In this document: piece by piece, positions 21,697 through 33,819 of the stretch
How the letters are laid out: every line of letters begins with the position of its first letter
How positions within the stretch are numbered: the first letter of the stretch is position 1
Assembly: GCF_963583255.1 (NCBI RefSeq)
Contig: NC_084813.1
Span: 11,580,001-11,644,000 of the forward strand
Length of the DNA stretch: 64,000 nucleotides
Source of the DNA: Pyrus communis
Lineage: Eukaryota; Streptophyta; Magnoliopsida; Rosales; Rosaceae
Direction of reading: 5' to 3'
Notes under the pieces: model-generated
What the model saw: the letters and a program-made list of their open reading frames with translations, nothing else
What the model was told of the DNA's origin: nothing
Database searches by the model: none
Made by a program: the position numbers and the translations under genes

Positions 21697-23698
21697 TGAT
21701 GTGAAATATGTAAGCACACAAATTAAACCCTCTTTTTGACAATTGTAGTATAGATATAAGTAGGGATCGTTCTAGGCCGGGGATTAGGAGGGATTGCTAA
21801 TCTAATGAAAATTGACTCAAAGATGTGAAAATATGTTTTAAGTCACTTTAAATGACCTCACAAGACTCTTACTAACTTATATGACCAAAAACAAACTTTA
21901 AAGACTCAAAACAACTTAAAACAACTAAAAAGACTCAATTTAGACTCTAGGACTTAATTTGGACGAAAATACACTTGGTTTTGACTCTAAAGACTCAAAA
22001 AGACTCTTTTGGACAGATTTGGAACAAATAAGAAAGGGGGTTTTGATTTTGGACGAATTTAAAAGAAAACAAGTAACTTAAAACTTTAAAACAGATTTTG
22101 GACGAATTTTAGAAAAACTAATGGATGATGGGATAGCCAAGGGATACTTCTCCACACATGATACTTTCTAACATAAATTGATTTCCAGTTGCTTTTCTGA
22201 TAAACCATGAACCTCAACACCCCAGATTAACCGTGACATCACTAATTAACCCTCAGATTTCCCTTAAGTTAGTGGATTGGATGACATCATACGACAACCC
22301 AAAGCATTCTTCAAAACGTCCCCTACATGACATTATAATAGAGATACGATCAAAGATCATTACGTCCAATGGAAATCATAAGTATTGACAAAGCACTTGT
22401 AACTATGACATCATGGTACGCATGCTAGGAATTTACTTAACATGATTGTGAAAACAACCTTAACTACTTGTGAATATAAGTTTGTAACGATTATGTGAAA
22501 CACTCTTATATTCTAGCCCCAAATTCAAGCATGCAAATTAAGTAGGCCTCCCTAATAAACATACAAGAATAAGTTATCCATCAAACGGTTAAGCAAATTG
22601 CGTTCATGACTTATGAAATCACAACTGGACTTAATCAACTCATATTATAAATGTAATCATGGTTTCAAAGCATCCATAGGCTAAAACGAGTTTAGCCTCA
22701 CGGCACAAGGTCTATGGTGGGTTTGTGGATGATTTTCTGGGTTTTGGATGGATTTAGGTATGTATGGTGGTGCGGCAAGGGTTGATGGTGGTGTATGGAG
22801 GTTGGGATGGATGTATGGAAGTAGGGGAATGATGGATGGGTGGGTGCAAGGTCACGACAAAGGGTTGATTTTTGAAGGAATGTATGAATGTTGTGTGAAG
22901 GGGTGGTGAATTAAATGGTGCGGCAAGGCTGTTTATATAGGCTAGTTTGGCACACTTAGTGTAGGAAAAGGATTGCCTAATCCCATTGGAAAAAGGTTAA
23001 CTCAAGGCAGAAATCAAGTGGGATTTGGAATAGGGAATTCGGCTAGGATTTAGGGATTCTAGAAGGTTTTGGTGCGGCACATGAATAGGGCTGAGATGAG
23101 GTTTCTAGAAGGGAAGGTTTAAGGAAGATTCCTAAACCTAAAGGGTCAAGAATACATGATATTTGTGTAGGAAAAGGATTGCAATTCCTAAACCTACAAG
23201 GAATGGAGTTGTTGCGGCAATTGAGTGGATAAGGCTTCTAGAAACTGAATTATGTGCTTAAATGTGTAGTTAATTCCCTATTATTAGCTAGGAATAAGTC
23301 CTAACCTGATTTGGATAGGAGAGAATAGGATAATGTTAGAGATAGGATAGGATAAGGTTTATAGGATAGGATAAGATAAGGTTTGGATAAGGTTGGATAA
23401 GGTTCCTTGTTTCTTGCTTCTTCCTTATCTTCATTGGAGTAGAACTTCTTCCACCAGATTTGTAGCCTTTCCTAGCTCTTCTTGTCCTCAATTTCGTCCA
23501 TCCTCTTTGCTCCTATGTTAAGCTATCCAATCCATGCCCAAAAATGCTCCAAATAGCCTCAAAATGCACTTTATTGCTCCCTTTGCCATTAGAACCTAAA
23601 AACAAACGAAAATGGCTTAAAATACTAAAACAACTATGAATTAACAACATAAATGCATGAAAACAAGCTAAGTAAGTCGCCTAAATATGCTCCTATCA
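21697..23698 (-). repeat. 5' LTR of the B element
   Basis: It is 2,002 bp, reading TGATGTGAAATATG to ATATGCTCCTATCA on the plus strand. It lies next to the PBS, so it is the 5' LTR of the gag-pol at 16859-21567. A TATA box is at 22932-22939. A run of GATAAGG/GATAGGATA words is at 23330-23402. The right neighbour is pol sequence of another element starting ATAAACC. The matching left end is gone, so the target duplication cannot be checked. Confidence 0.9.
22932..22939 (-). promoter_or_regulatory. Likely TATA box of the B-type LTR promoter
   Basis: In sense the word is TATATAAA within CTAGCCTATATAAACAGCC. The same word in the same context recurs in most B, C and D LTRs here, which supports it as the LTR core promoter. 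Confidence 0.6.
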
Positions 23699-24931
23699 AT
23701 AAACCTAAAAAGGATGCACGTTTTTATGTGTGGGATGACCCATATTTGTGGAAATATTGCCCTGATCAGATTTTACGTAAGTGTGTTCATGAAACGGAGT
23801 TTAATTTAATTTTAACTTTCTATCACACTTATGCATGTGTGGGGGGGTCATTTTGGCACTCAAAGAACAGCACATAAAGATTTGGAATGTGGATTTTATT
23901 GGCCTACTATATTTAAGGATGCTAGAACTTTTTGTGTGACTTGTGATCGTTGCCAAATGACAGGTAATATAGGTGCCAAAGACCAAATGCCGCAACATCC
24001 CATCTTTTCTGTCGAAATCTTTGATGTTTGGGGCATTGATTTTATGGGTCCTTTTCCTTCATCTTATGGTTGTGTTTATATTTTACTTGCGGTTGATTAT
24101 GTTTCGAAATGGGTGGAAGCTAAAGCCACCCGTATTAATGATTCCAAAGTGGTTGCAGAATTTGTGAAAACTAACATATTTGCAAGATTTGGAATGCCAA
24201 GGGTTCTTATAAGTGATGGAGGCTCTCACTTTTGTAATCGGACCATAGAGGCGTTGCTCAAGAAGTACAATGTCACACATAAGGTGGCAACACCTTATCA
24301 TCCTCAAACAAGTGGGCAAGCCGAGGTTTCTAATCGAGAAATCAAGCAGAATTTAGAGAAGACCGTTGGGCCAACTCGGAAGGATTGGAGTTTGCGTTTG
24401 AATGACTCATTGTGGGTATATCGTACCGCCTACAAAACACCAATTGGGATGTCTCCATTTCGGCTCATTTATGGGAAACCATGTCATCTTCCCGTTGAAT
24501 TGGAGCATAAAGCACATTGGGCCATAAAGACAATCAATATGGACATAGATGCCGCTGGAGTTCATAGGAAGCTTCAATTGAATGAGCTTGAGGAAATAAG
24601 GAATGAGGCTTATGAGAACGCGCGCATTTACGAAGAGAAAACAAAGGCTTACCATGACAAGATGATTCGGAGCAAGACATTCTTAATAGGGCAGAAAGTG
24701 TTACTCTTCAATTCTCGCCTTCACTTGTTTCCAGGTAAGCTACGTTCTAAATGGATAGGTCTTTTTGTTATTACTAATGTCTTTCCTCATGGTGTTGTCC
24801 AAATTCAAAGTTTGAAGACGGGACATGAATTTAAAGTGAATGGACACCGTTTGAAGCCCTACTACGAAAATTTCAAGGAGCAAACCGTGGAGGACATACC
24901 CCTCCATGCCGTGAGCCCTAGTGAAGATTAA
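23699..24931 (+). pseudogene. pol: pol C-terminal part of the E element: integrase with frameshift
   Basis: This is the plus-strand continuation of a pol gene whose 5' part was displaced by the B element at 23698. It begins in the spacer after RNaseH ([12 protein letters not shown] word). The integrase zinc site falls across a frameshift in a G run at about 23836-23853, where extra bases break the [10 protein letters not shown] motif. From there the frame is open to the stop at 24929-24931. It keeps the first Asp in WGIDFMGPF, the second in VLISDGGSH, and the Glu in [10 protein letters not shown], with the expected 35-residue D-to-E spacing. A C-terminal domain follows with [14 protein letters not shown] and [13 protein letters not shown] words, ending at HAVS. 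The core is intact but the gene as a whole is dead. Confidence 0.9.
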
Positions 24932-26883
24932 AAGGTGGTATTGTCCGGCTGGAAGATATTAAAGCAAGCGCTTCTTGGGAGGCAACCCATGTGTTCAAAC
25001 GAGGAGATGATGGAACTCTAACTCCACAACCAGATTTGCGTTCTTAAACCCTACTCTTTATTGCTTTTACCTTGCCATGCTTATCATGTTGTTAGCTGTG
25101 TTATTTGTTTGTTTGCTTGGGAGTCTATGCTTAAAACATTGGGGACAATGTTTGGTTTAAGTGTGGGGGGGTAAACAAGTTGTTTTTGCATGAAAATTCG
25201 TTAGATTTTATCACCTATACTTCTAAAGTTGTTTTTCACTGTTTTTAAGTGTTTTTAGTGTGTTTTGAAGTGTTTTTATGTGTCTTAATCAGAAAATCCG
25301 AAAATTTGAAAAAAAAAATCGAAAAAAAGTGTTTGAAAAACCCAAAAAGAGTTGTATTTAGAGTCGTTTTTGTTTTTATGTTTGTTTGTGTCTTAGGGTA
25401 CCTTCCAACACAATGATGAGGATTTGGTTTTTAATTGCATGACTATTAAAGAAAGTTACAAACATGGATGGAAGTTTGATATTATCTTTGGTTTATGCTT
25501 AGTTGTAGTTGACATTTACAAATTCACATGTAATCACAAAAGAAAAAAAATCGGTTTTTGTAACATGCTTGAAGGAAGAAACTCAAACTAACGCTACAAC
25601 CCTGAGAGACTTGAGCCTAAACGTTCTTTGGAGAGTTATTAATCTTGATTTCTTGTTTTCTAAAGTCGTTGCATGATCTCATTATTTCTTGCTTGGTTGC
25701 TACTTAGAATGTGTTTCATCACTATAGTTCCAAATACTAGAACTCATACCCGTTTCATTCAAAGCATGAAATTGATTAGCATAGCAAATAACAAGATGAA
25801 GTTGTTTAGTAGTCACCACCATAGCCAAATAGCCGAATCCACCCTTGTCATTTGTATTGTAGGACTAAACCCCTTTGAGCCTTGTTTAGCCTATTTTCTT
25901 TGTTAACCACATCCCCCTTACCTAGCCTAGAATAGGACTTTCCATACCCTTGTTCTTGAAGTATAGTGGAGCATGACTTAGAAGGAATTCCTTTTGAGTG
26001 GCATTCTTGTGGAAAACAAGTGTGGGGGAAGGAAATTTTGTGTGTATGTGTGTGCCAAAGTCTTAAAGGAGGCACGGGAAAAAGAAAAAAAAATGTGAAA
26101 AAGAAGAAAAAGTAGAAGAAAGAAAGAAAGGGAGTTGAAAATAAGTGAGAACGAACTCACAAGTGTTGATTGTTGAAGAAAAGGTCAAAAAAGTTGAATA
26201 TGGCCCTAAGTTTTGTGTGACATCCCCATGAGTGTTCAAAGTTGATTCTTGCATTCTAAAGGGAATTCTAAGTGCCTAATTCATTACTTTGCTCACTATT
26301 GCTTTAAGAACGTTTGTTTCCTCTACCTTTCCTTGTTAGCCAATACCTTAGCCTCATTACAACCCTTAGACTTCTATCTTGATTGTTATGTGTTTCAATA
26401 TGTGGAGTTTAGAATGGGTTTGAGCATATGGTATCCCTGGTTCTCACGTCTAAGTAGTGGCATTCCATTCATGAGATCATATATATACATGCATTAATAA
26501 TTCCATAAAGTGCTTTCTTTCATTAAACATATGTGAGTGGTCGTCTACATGTTTACATCAATCTTCTCACATATACCTAGTGTATGGAGTGTAGTCAGAA
26601 AATCTGTGTGAAAATAGAGAGTATATCTTGTGAGGAATTGAGGGATTCTCTAAGGCATGTTACTACATTCAAAATCATATTTTAATTGATGAAATGCGAG
26701 CTAGTGAGTGGTAACTATGACTAAGTATGTGCTCGAGGGTAGGGATAACTAAAATCTATGGGAGAGATGATCATTAATATGTCATGTTGCATTGGAAATC
26801 CCTGAGGTAATGTTGGAAGGTTTAGGTTGTGTTTTGTTTGTTTTGTTTATTTCGTTTTGCTCAAGGACTAGCAAAAGCTAAGT
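24932..26883 (+). mobile_element. 3' non-coding region of the E element
   Basis: It holds no supported gene. It starts with the module GTCCGGCTGGAAGATATT..CTTGGGAGGCAACCCATG. It then has a PPT-like word AAGTGTGGGGGGG (about 25159-25171), an A-rich stretch (about 25308-25330), a second PPT-like word CAAGTGTGGGGGAAGG (26017-26032), an AAAAAGAAGAAAAAG tract and the pre-PPT segment. Small ORFs such as 25673-25906 and 26249-26497 recur in other copies only because the DNA does. Athila elements often carry an env-like ORF in this place; none is visible. Confidence 0.8.
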
Positions 26884-26894
26884 GTGGGGGAATT
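26884..26894 (+). other. Polypurine tract of the E element
   Basis: GTGGGGGAATT lies directly before the LTR start TGATAGGAGCATA at 26895. Confidence 0.93.
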
Positions 26895-28901
26895 TGATAG
26901 GAGCATATTTATGCAACTTAGTTATGTTATTTCCTTACATTTAGTGAGCTAATTACTACTTATTTTAATGTTTTGAGCTATTTTCGTTTGTTTGTAGGTC
27001 CTAATGACAAACTTGGCAAGAAAAGGCAATTTTGAGCCTTTTAGAGCAGTTTTGGGCTTATTTCGGATAGCTTGTATATGGAGCAACATGGATGGACGAA
27101 TTTGGAGTCAAAAGAGGTTAGAAACATGCCACAAATCAGAAAAGGAAAGTTCATGACAAAGAAGATAAGGAAAGTGCAAGAAAAGAGGAAACATTATCCA
27201 AAACCTTATCCAACCTTATCTTATCCAAACCTTATCCTATCTTATCCTAACCTAATCTTGTTCCACCTTAATCCTAGCTGCAAGTGGACCTAAAAACCTA
27301 ATTTCTAGAAGCCCTATCTGACCTTAAAATGGTGCCACACCTTCGCCCCCCTCCCCCTTTTATGCCTTCTAGAACACCCAAAATCAGCCATAAGACACTT
27401 AGTTTCTAGAAGGCCCAATTTTGGACGAAAATTCTTAAACCTATTTCTGATTGGATTCTGACTTTATTTGGCCCTTTTTCTCTTGGATTTGGATTGTATA
27501 AGTCCATATCTGAGATTGATTGGGCTAAGACATAATTCCCACACCCATGCCGCAACTTAGGGGCCCAAAAACACTTGTATCAGCTAGGTTAACCCTAAAT
27601 CTGATTGCTAGGGTTTCGGCCATGCAATATATATATATATATCTATTAGTGTGCCGCACCCCTAGACACCCTAGGCAGCCATCCATCCTTGAATTCATTC
27701 ATCCATTCACATCAGCCGCCATTCATTCAGAAAACACACTTTGTGCCGCAAGTCCTAGGGTGAAGAAAGAGCACCGTGGCTTCCATAGGAGAAAGACCAT
27801 CTTGTGCCGCAAGAAATCTACATCCATTGGAGACTTTCAGAGTTCTTTCTTCCCTTGTTTCGTTTCCATGTTTATTTTAATTTGCTTTTCAATTTGTATG
27901 AACATGTGTAACTAAGTTTTTCTTAGTTAGGGGTGAATTCGAAACCATGGGCATATGTTTTCTATGAATTAATTTCCTCCAAATTTTGTTTCTTGAATTG
28001 TGGATGTGATTTACTTAATTGATTTATTGAGAACTTGTTCTTGTGTGTTGATTAAGGATGCATACTTAGTTTTCATACATGAATTTGATGCTAGGGTATA
28101 AGGAAATTTCACCTAATCGTTATGACCTTGTATTCATAAGTAGTGGAAATCACTAGTCATGATTGTATTAAGTAAATTCTATGCAAGAGTATCATGCAAT
28201 TCATAGTTATGAATGCCTAGTCAATGCTTAAGGTTTTCAAAAAGCTTAATGATCTTTGATTTTATCTCTATTATGCAGTTCATGTAGGGAATTTGATAAT
28301 AATAATTTGATTGTTGATGCGTATTCCATCCAATTCAATGAAACTAGGAAAATCTGAAAGTTAATTTGTGTTTTTCACAATTAATTTGGGGCATTGTCAT
28401 TCATGGTTTAAAAGGAATAAAATCGGGAAATCAATTTATGTTACATATGTGCATGTGTGGAGAAGAACCCCCTAACTAGCCTTTTTCCCATTCAATTCAC
28501 CTAGTTTAGTGCCTAATCTGTTTAATTTACAATCTGTCCATTTTAATTAATTTCGTCCAAATCAATTCCCCATTTTATTAAGTGTGTTAGATTAGTTAGA
28601 AAAATGTTTGAATCTGTCCAAATTAGTGTTTTGAGTCTAAGTTAGTCAAATTTCGTCCAAATCACCCTTTAGAGTCTAGTTTGAGTCTATTTGAGTGTTT
28701 TGGGCTGTTTTGAGTCTTTTTAAGTTGTTTTGAGTCTTATAGGTCTAGGTAAGTGTTTTAAAGTTTAATTTTGTATTTAAGTCAGTTTCGAGTAGATTAG
28801 CATCCCTAGTTAATCCCCGGTTAGAACGATCCCTACTTGCATTTATACTACAATTGTCACAAATAGGGTTTAATTTGTGTGTCAACATAATTTTCACATC
28901 A
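26895..28901 (+). repeat. 3' LTR of the E element
   Basis: It is 2,007 bp, from TGATAGGAGCATATTTATGC to ATTTTCACATCA. It contains a CCTTATCC-rich array (about 27190-27245), an AT dinucleotide run (27629-27642) and the usual TTTTGAGTC words. It is followed by the middle of a C LTR beginning TTCAC, which is the right target copy; the left copy is not in the window. Confidence 0.9.
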
Positions 28902-29668
28902 TTCACGTAATAGTTATTCACTTATGAATATTCACAAGTAGTGGAGGTTGCTAGTCACAATCGTGTTAAGTAAATCCTTGGTATGAGTCTCATGCGTTTC
29001 ATAGTGATGAATGCCTTGTCAATGCTTATGATTTTCACAAAACCTAATGACTTTTGATATGTATCTTTGTTATGCGTTTCATATAAAGAACTTGAAAAAG
29101 ATAATTTGGTTGTAATGCGTACTCATTCAATTCAATGAAATAAGGAAAATTTGATGGTTAGTTGTGTGATGCAACTAACTTGGGGCGTTGTCAATCATAG
29201 TCTAAAGGAATAATAACGGGAAATTGGTTCATATGCATATATCATGTGTGGAGAAGGACCCTCTAACTAGCCTTTCACCCATTTAATTCACTTAAATTCG
29301 CTTTTACAAAGTGTTTTTCACAAAGTTTTTGTTTTAAGTTTTAAATTCGTCAAAAACAATCCCCCTTTCAATTAGTCTTGTTATTTGAGTCAAAATCTGT
29401 TTTCTTTCAGTCTTTTTAAGTCAAGTTAAGTTTTATTTTCGTCCAAATCACTTGTTAAGTCTAGAATTGAGTCTTTTTGAGTGTTTGTTGCTGTTTTAAG
29501 TGTTTTAAGTTAGTTTTGAGTCTATAGAGTCTAGTTTAGTGTTTTGAGTCTTATTTGTATTGATTAGCATCCCTAGTTAATCCCCGGTGTAGAATGATCC
29601 CTACTTACATATCTACTACAATTGTCACAAATAGGGTTCAATTTGTGTGTCAAGTAATTTTCACATCA
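28902..29668 (+). repeat. 5' LTR of a C element, 3' part
   Basis: It resumes a C LTR at the TTCACGTAATAGTTATTCAC point (compare 53718-53745) and runs to AATTTTCACATCA. A PBS follows, so this is a 5' LTR. Its left part was displaced by the E element. U5 contains TAATCCCCGG at 29578-29587. Confidence 0.87.
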
Positions 29669-29673
29669 AATTT

Positions 29674-29691
29674 TGGAGCCGTTGCCGGGGA
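29674..29691 (+). other. Primer-binding site, tRNA-Asp type, one mismatch
   Basis: TGGAGCCGTTGCCGGGGA differs from the perfect site by one base (C to A at 29677). It lies six bases after the LTR end. The hairpin arms GGGATTAGCAA and TTGCTAATCCC follow at 29688-29711. Confidence 0.9.
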
Positions 29692-29711
29692 TTAGCAAAC
29701 TTGCTAATCCC
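29688..29711 (+). promoter_or_regulatory. Inverted repeat (hairpin) overlapping the PBS
   Basis: Eleven-base arms with a two-base loop occupy the same place relative to the PBS as in the A and B elements. The alternative partner of its 5' arm is TAATCCCCGG in U5 (29578-29587), ten bases complementary to 29685-29694. Confidence 0.8.
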
Positions 29712-29831
29712 TTTTGTTTGTGTCGTGTCAAAGTGTCTTTTGTGTGTCTTTGTGTCCTTTTGTTTATGGTCGCCGTGCCCCTTTAAATTCGTTGTTGATT
29801 TGTTTGTATTCTTTATTTCAGGTACTAGTTT

Positions 29832-30443
29832 ATGACTCGTCATTCTCAACCTATTTGTGCAAACATATTGGATTTTAACGAAGATTTTGAACGAACCTTG
29901 AGAAGAAAGAGGAAGCAACCGGAACCTAATCCACCTAGATGAAGTTCAGATTCCGAATCTGAATTTGAAGAAGAAGAAAGCATGGCGGCGGACAATCGAA
30001 CAATCAAAGAACTTTCGGCCTCGGGATTAGACAATGCCGTGCCTTTATGCAATCAATATCTTATGGCTGCCCAAGGCAAGACCGATGAGTTCGAATTGAA
30101 GTCTAGCTTGTTGCATCACATTCCCAAATACCATGGGCTGTCCATGGAAGATCCAAACAAGCATCTTAAGGAGTTTGAAGTGGTATGTTCAAGCATGACA
30201 CCCATCAATGTCAATGGAAACATTTTGAAGATGAAGGCCTTTCCATTCTCTCTTTTGGAAAAGGCTAAAGATTGGCTATACGAGTTGGCACCTGGAAACG
30301 TCACTTCTTGGGAAAGCATGAAGCGGGCATTCTTAGAGAAATTCTTCCCAACTTCAAGAGTGATTCTTTTGAGGAAGAAAATTAGTGGCATTCAACAAAA
30401 ACAAGGGGAGTCGTTTCCAGCATATTATGAACGTTTCAAGACT
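29832..30443 (+). pseudogene. gag: Gag of the C element, N-terminal half, nonsense and truncation
   Basis: It begins at the conserved M-T-R-H-SQPI start, 140 bases after the PBS, just after the GGTACTAG leader word. A TGA at codon 37 (29940-29942) interrupts it. The frame continues open from there, with a possible restart at Met 29982, through the capsid-type domain (LKMKAFPFSL, DWLYELAPG, FPTSRVILLRKK). At 30443, after the YYERFKT word, a minus-strand C LTR cuts it. No CCHC knuckle remains. It is close in sequence to the gag at 46944. Confidence 0.88.
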
Positions 30444-31465
30444 TGATGTGAAAATTAACTTGACACACAAATTAAACCCGATTTGTGACAATTGTAGTAG
30501 ATATGTAAGTAGGGATCGTTCTAGATAAGGGATTAACTAGGGATGCTAATGAATACAAATAAGACTCAGAAACACTAAACTAGACTCTATAGACTCAAAA
30601 CTAACTTTAGACACTTAAAACAGCGACCAATAATAAAAAAGACTCAATTTTAGACTCAACAAGTGTTTCGGACGAAAATAAACCGTAACTTGACTCAAAA
30701 GACTCAAAGAAAACAGGTTTTGACTCAAATAATAAGATTAAATAAAAGGAGGATTGTTTTTGACGAATTTAAGACTTAAAACGAAAACTTTGTAGAAAAC
30801 ACTTTGGAAAAACGAATTTAAGTGAATTAAATGGGTGAAAGGCTAGTTAAAGGGTCCTTCTCCACACATGATATATGCATACAAACCAATTTCCAGTTAT
30901 TATTCCTTTAGACAATGAATGACAACGCCCCAAGTTAGTTGCATCGCACAACTAACCCTCAAGTTTTCCTTATTTCATTGAATTGAATGAAAACGCATTA
31001 CAACCAAATTATCTTTTTCAAGTTCTTTATATGAAACGCATAACAAAGATACATATCAAAAGTCATTAAGTTTTGTGAAAACCATAAGCATTGACAAGGC
31101 ATTCATCACTATGAAACACATGAGACTCATACCAAGGATTTACTTAATGCGATTGTGACTAGCAACCTCCACTACTCGTGAATATAAGTGAATAACTATT
31201 ACGTGAAAACCCCCTTATATTCTAGCATCAAATTCATGCATGCAAATTAAGTGTCAACCCCCAACCCACATACATAAACAAGTTTTAATAACTTAGATAA
31301 GCAAATCACATTCATGCCTTAAGAAACAATAACTGGACGTAATCAATTCATATAAAACATATAATCATGGCTTCGAATTCACCTCCAACTAAAAAAGAAA
31401 TTAGTTCCTCATGTTCGTAAAACAAATATAATTAAATTTAAACATTGAAGTAAGACTAAGGATAG
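30444..31465 (-). repeat. C-type LTR, U5 half
   Basis: It starts TGATGTGAAAATTAACTTG and is colinear with 57704-58730. It was inserted in gag with AGACT on its left. It is cut at 31465, after GACTAAGGATAG, by a plus-strand D LTR; GATAG is the candidate target sequence. Confidence 0.87.
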
Positions 31466-32876
31466 TGATAGGAGCATATTTAGGCGACTTAACTAGCTTA
31501 TTCTTGTGCATTTGTGCTATTATTTCTTAGATAATGTCGTATTACAACTCAATTTCGTGTGTTTGTAGGTCCTATGGGTTAAAGTATCAAGAAAGTGCAT
31601 TTTGGAGCAATTTTGGACACTATGTGGATAGCTTGCATATGGGCTAACATGGATGGACGAATTTGGACTTCAAGAGGCTAGAAATATGATAAGAAGAGGA
31701 AGGAACTAAGCTAAGGACAAAGTGGATAAGGAAGTAGCTCAAAAGAGGAAACCTTATCCAAAACCTTATCTAAACCTTATCCAACATTATCCAAAACATT
31801 ATCCAAACCTTATCTCATTTTATCCTATCCAAACCTTATCATGTCTTAATCCTAATTGCAAGGGGACCTAAATAGATAATTCTAGAACCTATTTCTAGAA
31901 GCATCCTCTTCTAGAAGGCCCAAATCAGCCACAAAACCCATTCTTTCTAGAAACCCTACAAAAGTGGCGCACCAAACCCTTCTAGAAGGCCTTGCCTTGC
32001 CTTGCAAGCCAAGCCACCCTTTCCCACACTTGTGCCACACCTTCCTAGGCCTATTTCCCTTTGGATTCTGATTTCTAAGGCCTAACCCCTTTTGGATTTG
32101 GGTTACACAAGCCTATTATGAAACTAAGTGGGCCAAACCCCCTCCTAGGTGGATTTGATCACCTATAGCCGAATTCTAGGGCCCTAATCCACCAAATCTG
32201 TTAAGTCTAACCCTAATCTACTTAACCCTAGGACTATATAAACATAAATTCAGCCAAAAATTCGTACCACCCTCTATGCAATTCAGAACCCTTGTGCCGG
32301 AACCCCTCTTATCCATTCTTCAACCTCCATACACCTCCCTACACATCCATACACATCTGCCGCAACCCTACCACCATAATCAACCATCCTCCATCCCTCT
32401 AAACAAGAAAACACCATCCAAAACCCCCAATTCCACCACACACACCTTGTGCCGCAGCAAGGAGGAGGAAGAGGAGCCAAGCCGTGCATCAAATCCATCT
32501 TGGAATTGCTGAAACATTTAGGTGTAATCTTTCTTATGATTTCAATGGTTAAATTCAATAATTTTTCTTGTGCAAGCACGAGGAACTAATCCCCTTTTGG
32601 CTAGGGGGAATTTCAAAACCATGGTTATATTTGCATGATGATTTGATTACTTTCAATTGTGATTTCATGAATGATGAATTCAATTTACTTATCTGTTTTA
32701 ATTAAAACTTGTTTATGTATATGAATTGAGAGTGCACACTTAATTTGCATGCATAAATATGATGCTAGGGTATAAGGAAACTTCACCTAATCGTTGGGAA
32801 CTTATATTCATGAGTAGTTAAGATTGTTGGTCACAATTATGTTAAGTAAATTCTTGGCATAAGTATCATGCGCTTT
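31466..32876 (+). repeat. D-type LTR, U3 half
   Basis: It begins TGATAGGAGCATATTTAGGC and is the near-identical plus-strand counterpart of 56821 down to about 55410. It contains a GATA/CCTTATCC array (31745-31855) and a TATA box at 32235-32242. It is cut at 32876 after CATGCGCTTT by a C LTR; GCTTT is the candidate target sequence. The missing part would begin with TCATAGTTACG (compare 496) and is not in the window. Confidence 0.87.
32235..32242 (+). promoter_or_regulatory. Likely TATA box of the D-type LTR promoter
   Basis: TATATAAA lies within TAGGACTATATAAACAT. The same site occurs in the complete D LTR at 56035-56042 on the other strand. Confidence 0.55.
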
Positions 32877-33819
32877 TGATAGAAGCATATTTATGCTACT
32901 TAGTTATGTTGTTTCCTTGCATTTAGTGAGTTAATTACTATTTATTTCAGCCTTTTAAGTTATTTTCGTATGTTTTTAGGTCCTGATGGCAAAAGGAGCA
33001 AGAAAGTGCATTTTGAGGCTATTTGGAGCATTTTTGGGCATGGATTGGATAGTTTAACCATGGAGTAAAGAGGATGGACGAAATTGAAGTCAAGAAGGGC
33101 TAGGAAAGGCTACAAATCTGGTGGATGAAGTCCTAATGCAAAGAAGATAAGGAAATAGCAAGAAATAAGGAACATTATCCAACCTTATCTTATCCCAACC
33201 AACCTTATCCTTTCCTAACTCTAACATTATCCTATCCTATCCTATCCTATCCAAATCAGGTTTAGGAGTTGCAATCCTTCCTCTACACCTATATCATGAG
33301 TCCTTATCCATTTAGGTCCAAAAATCTACCCTTTACCCCTTCTAGAAGTCTAAATTCTGCCAAAAAATACCTAGTTTCTAGAAGCCCTTAATTTATGGCG
33401 AAAATTCCCTATCCCTTTCCCTTTTGGTTTCTACAAAGACTTAACCCTTTTTCCATGGGATTGTGCAATCCTTGTCCTTCACTAAGTGTGCATAATTAGC
33501 CTATATAAACAGCCAATGCCTCACCATTTAATCCATCCACTCACCCATTCATTCATTCATATTTTCATCCATAAAACACCACAATCCATTCTACACCACC
33601 CTAGTGCCGCAAGCAAGGAAGTAAGGAGAGGAGGACTTGTGCAATCTGCCATCCAAGGGAGTGCCGTGCATGCCATTGGAGTGTGGAGCGTTTTTCTTGG
33701 TGCTTTCTATCCTTAGTCTTAGTTCAATGCTTAAATTTAATTATCTTTGTTTTGCGAACATGAGGAACTAACTTCTTTTTAGTTAGAGGAGAATTTGAAG
33801 CCATGATTATATGTTTTAT
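32877..33819 (+). repeat. C-type 5' LTR, U3 half, likely pair of 52527-54484
   Basis: It starts TGATAGAAGCATATTTATGC, a variant start shared only with 52527. The first 300 bases match that LTR closely, including the GGTGGATGAAGTCCTAATGC word. A deletion of roughly 115 bases relative to it lies at the AAATCAGGTTTAGGAG word (about 33256), where short repeats AGGTTAGGA/AGGTTTAGGA flank the loss. A TATA box is at 33502-33509. It is cut at 33819 by a B LTR (candidate target TTTAT). Confidence 0.85.
33502..33509 (+). promoter_or_regulatory. Likely TATA box of the C-type LTR promoter
   Basis: TATATAAA in the context TTAGCCTATATAAACAGCC, matching 53264-53271 and 58926-58933 in other C LTRs. Confidence 0.6.

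Noticed and set aside
13219..23698. 13219-14956 as the 3' LTR partner of 21697-23698
   Set aside because: The U5 ends differ (TGATGTGATAAATAATAGC against TGATGTGAAATATGTAAGC) and the flanks GAATG and ATAAA do not match.
24932..26883. An env-like gene, expected in some Athila elements
   Set aside because: No ORF above about 80 codons, and no signal peptide or membrane segment conserved between the copies.
32276..32512. Small Pro/His-rich and Glu-rich ORF in the D LTR (also 55756-56001 on the minus strand)
   Set aside because: It recurs because the LTR recurs. It has no start context or domain, and lies just after the TATA box in untranslated R.
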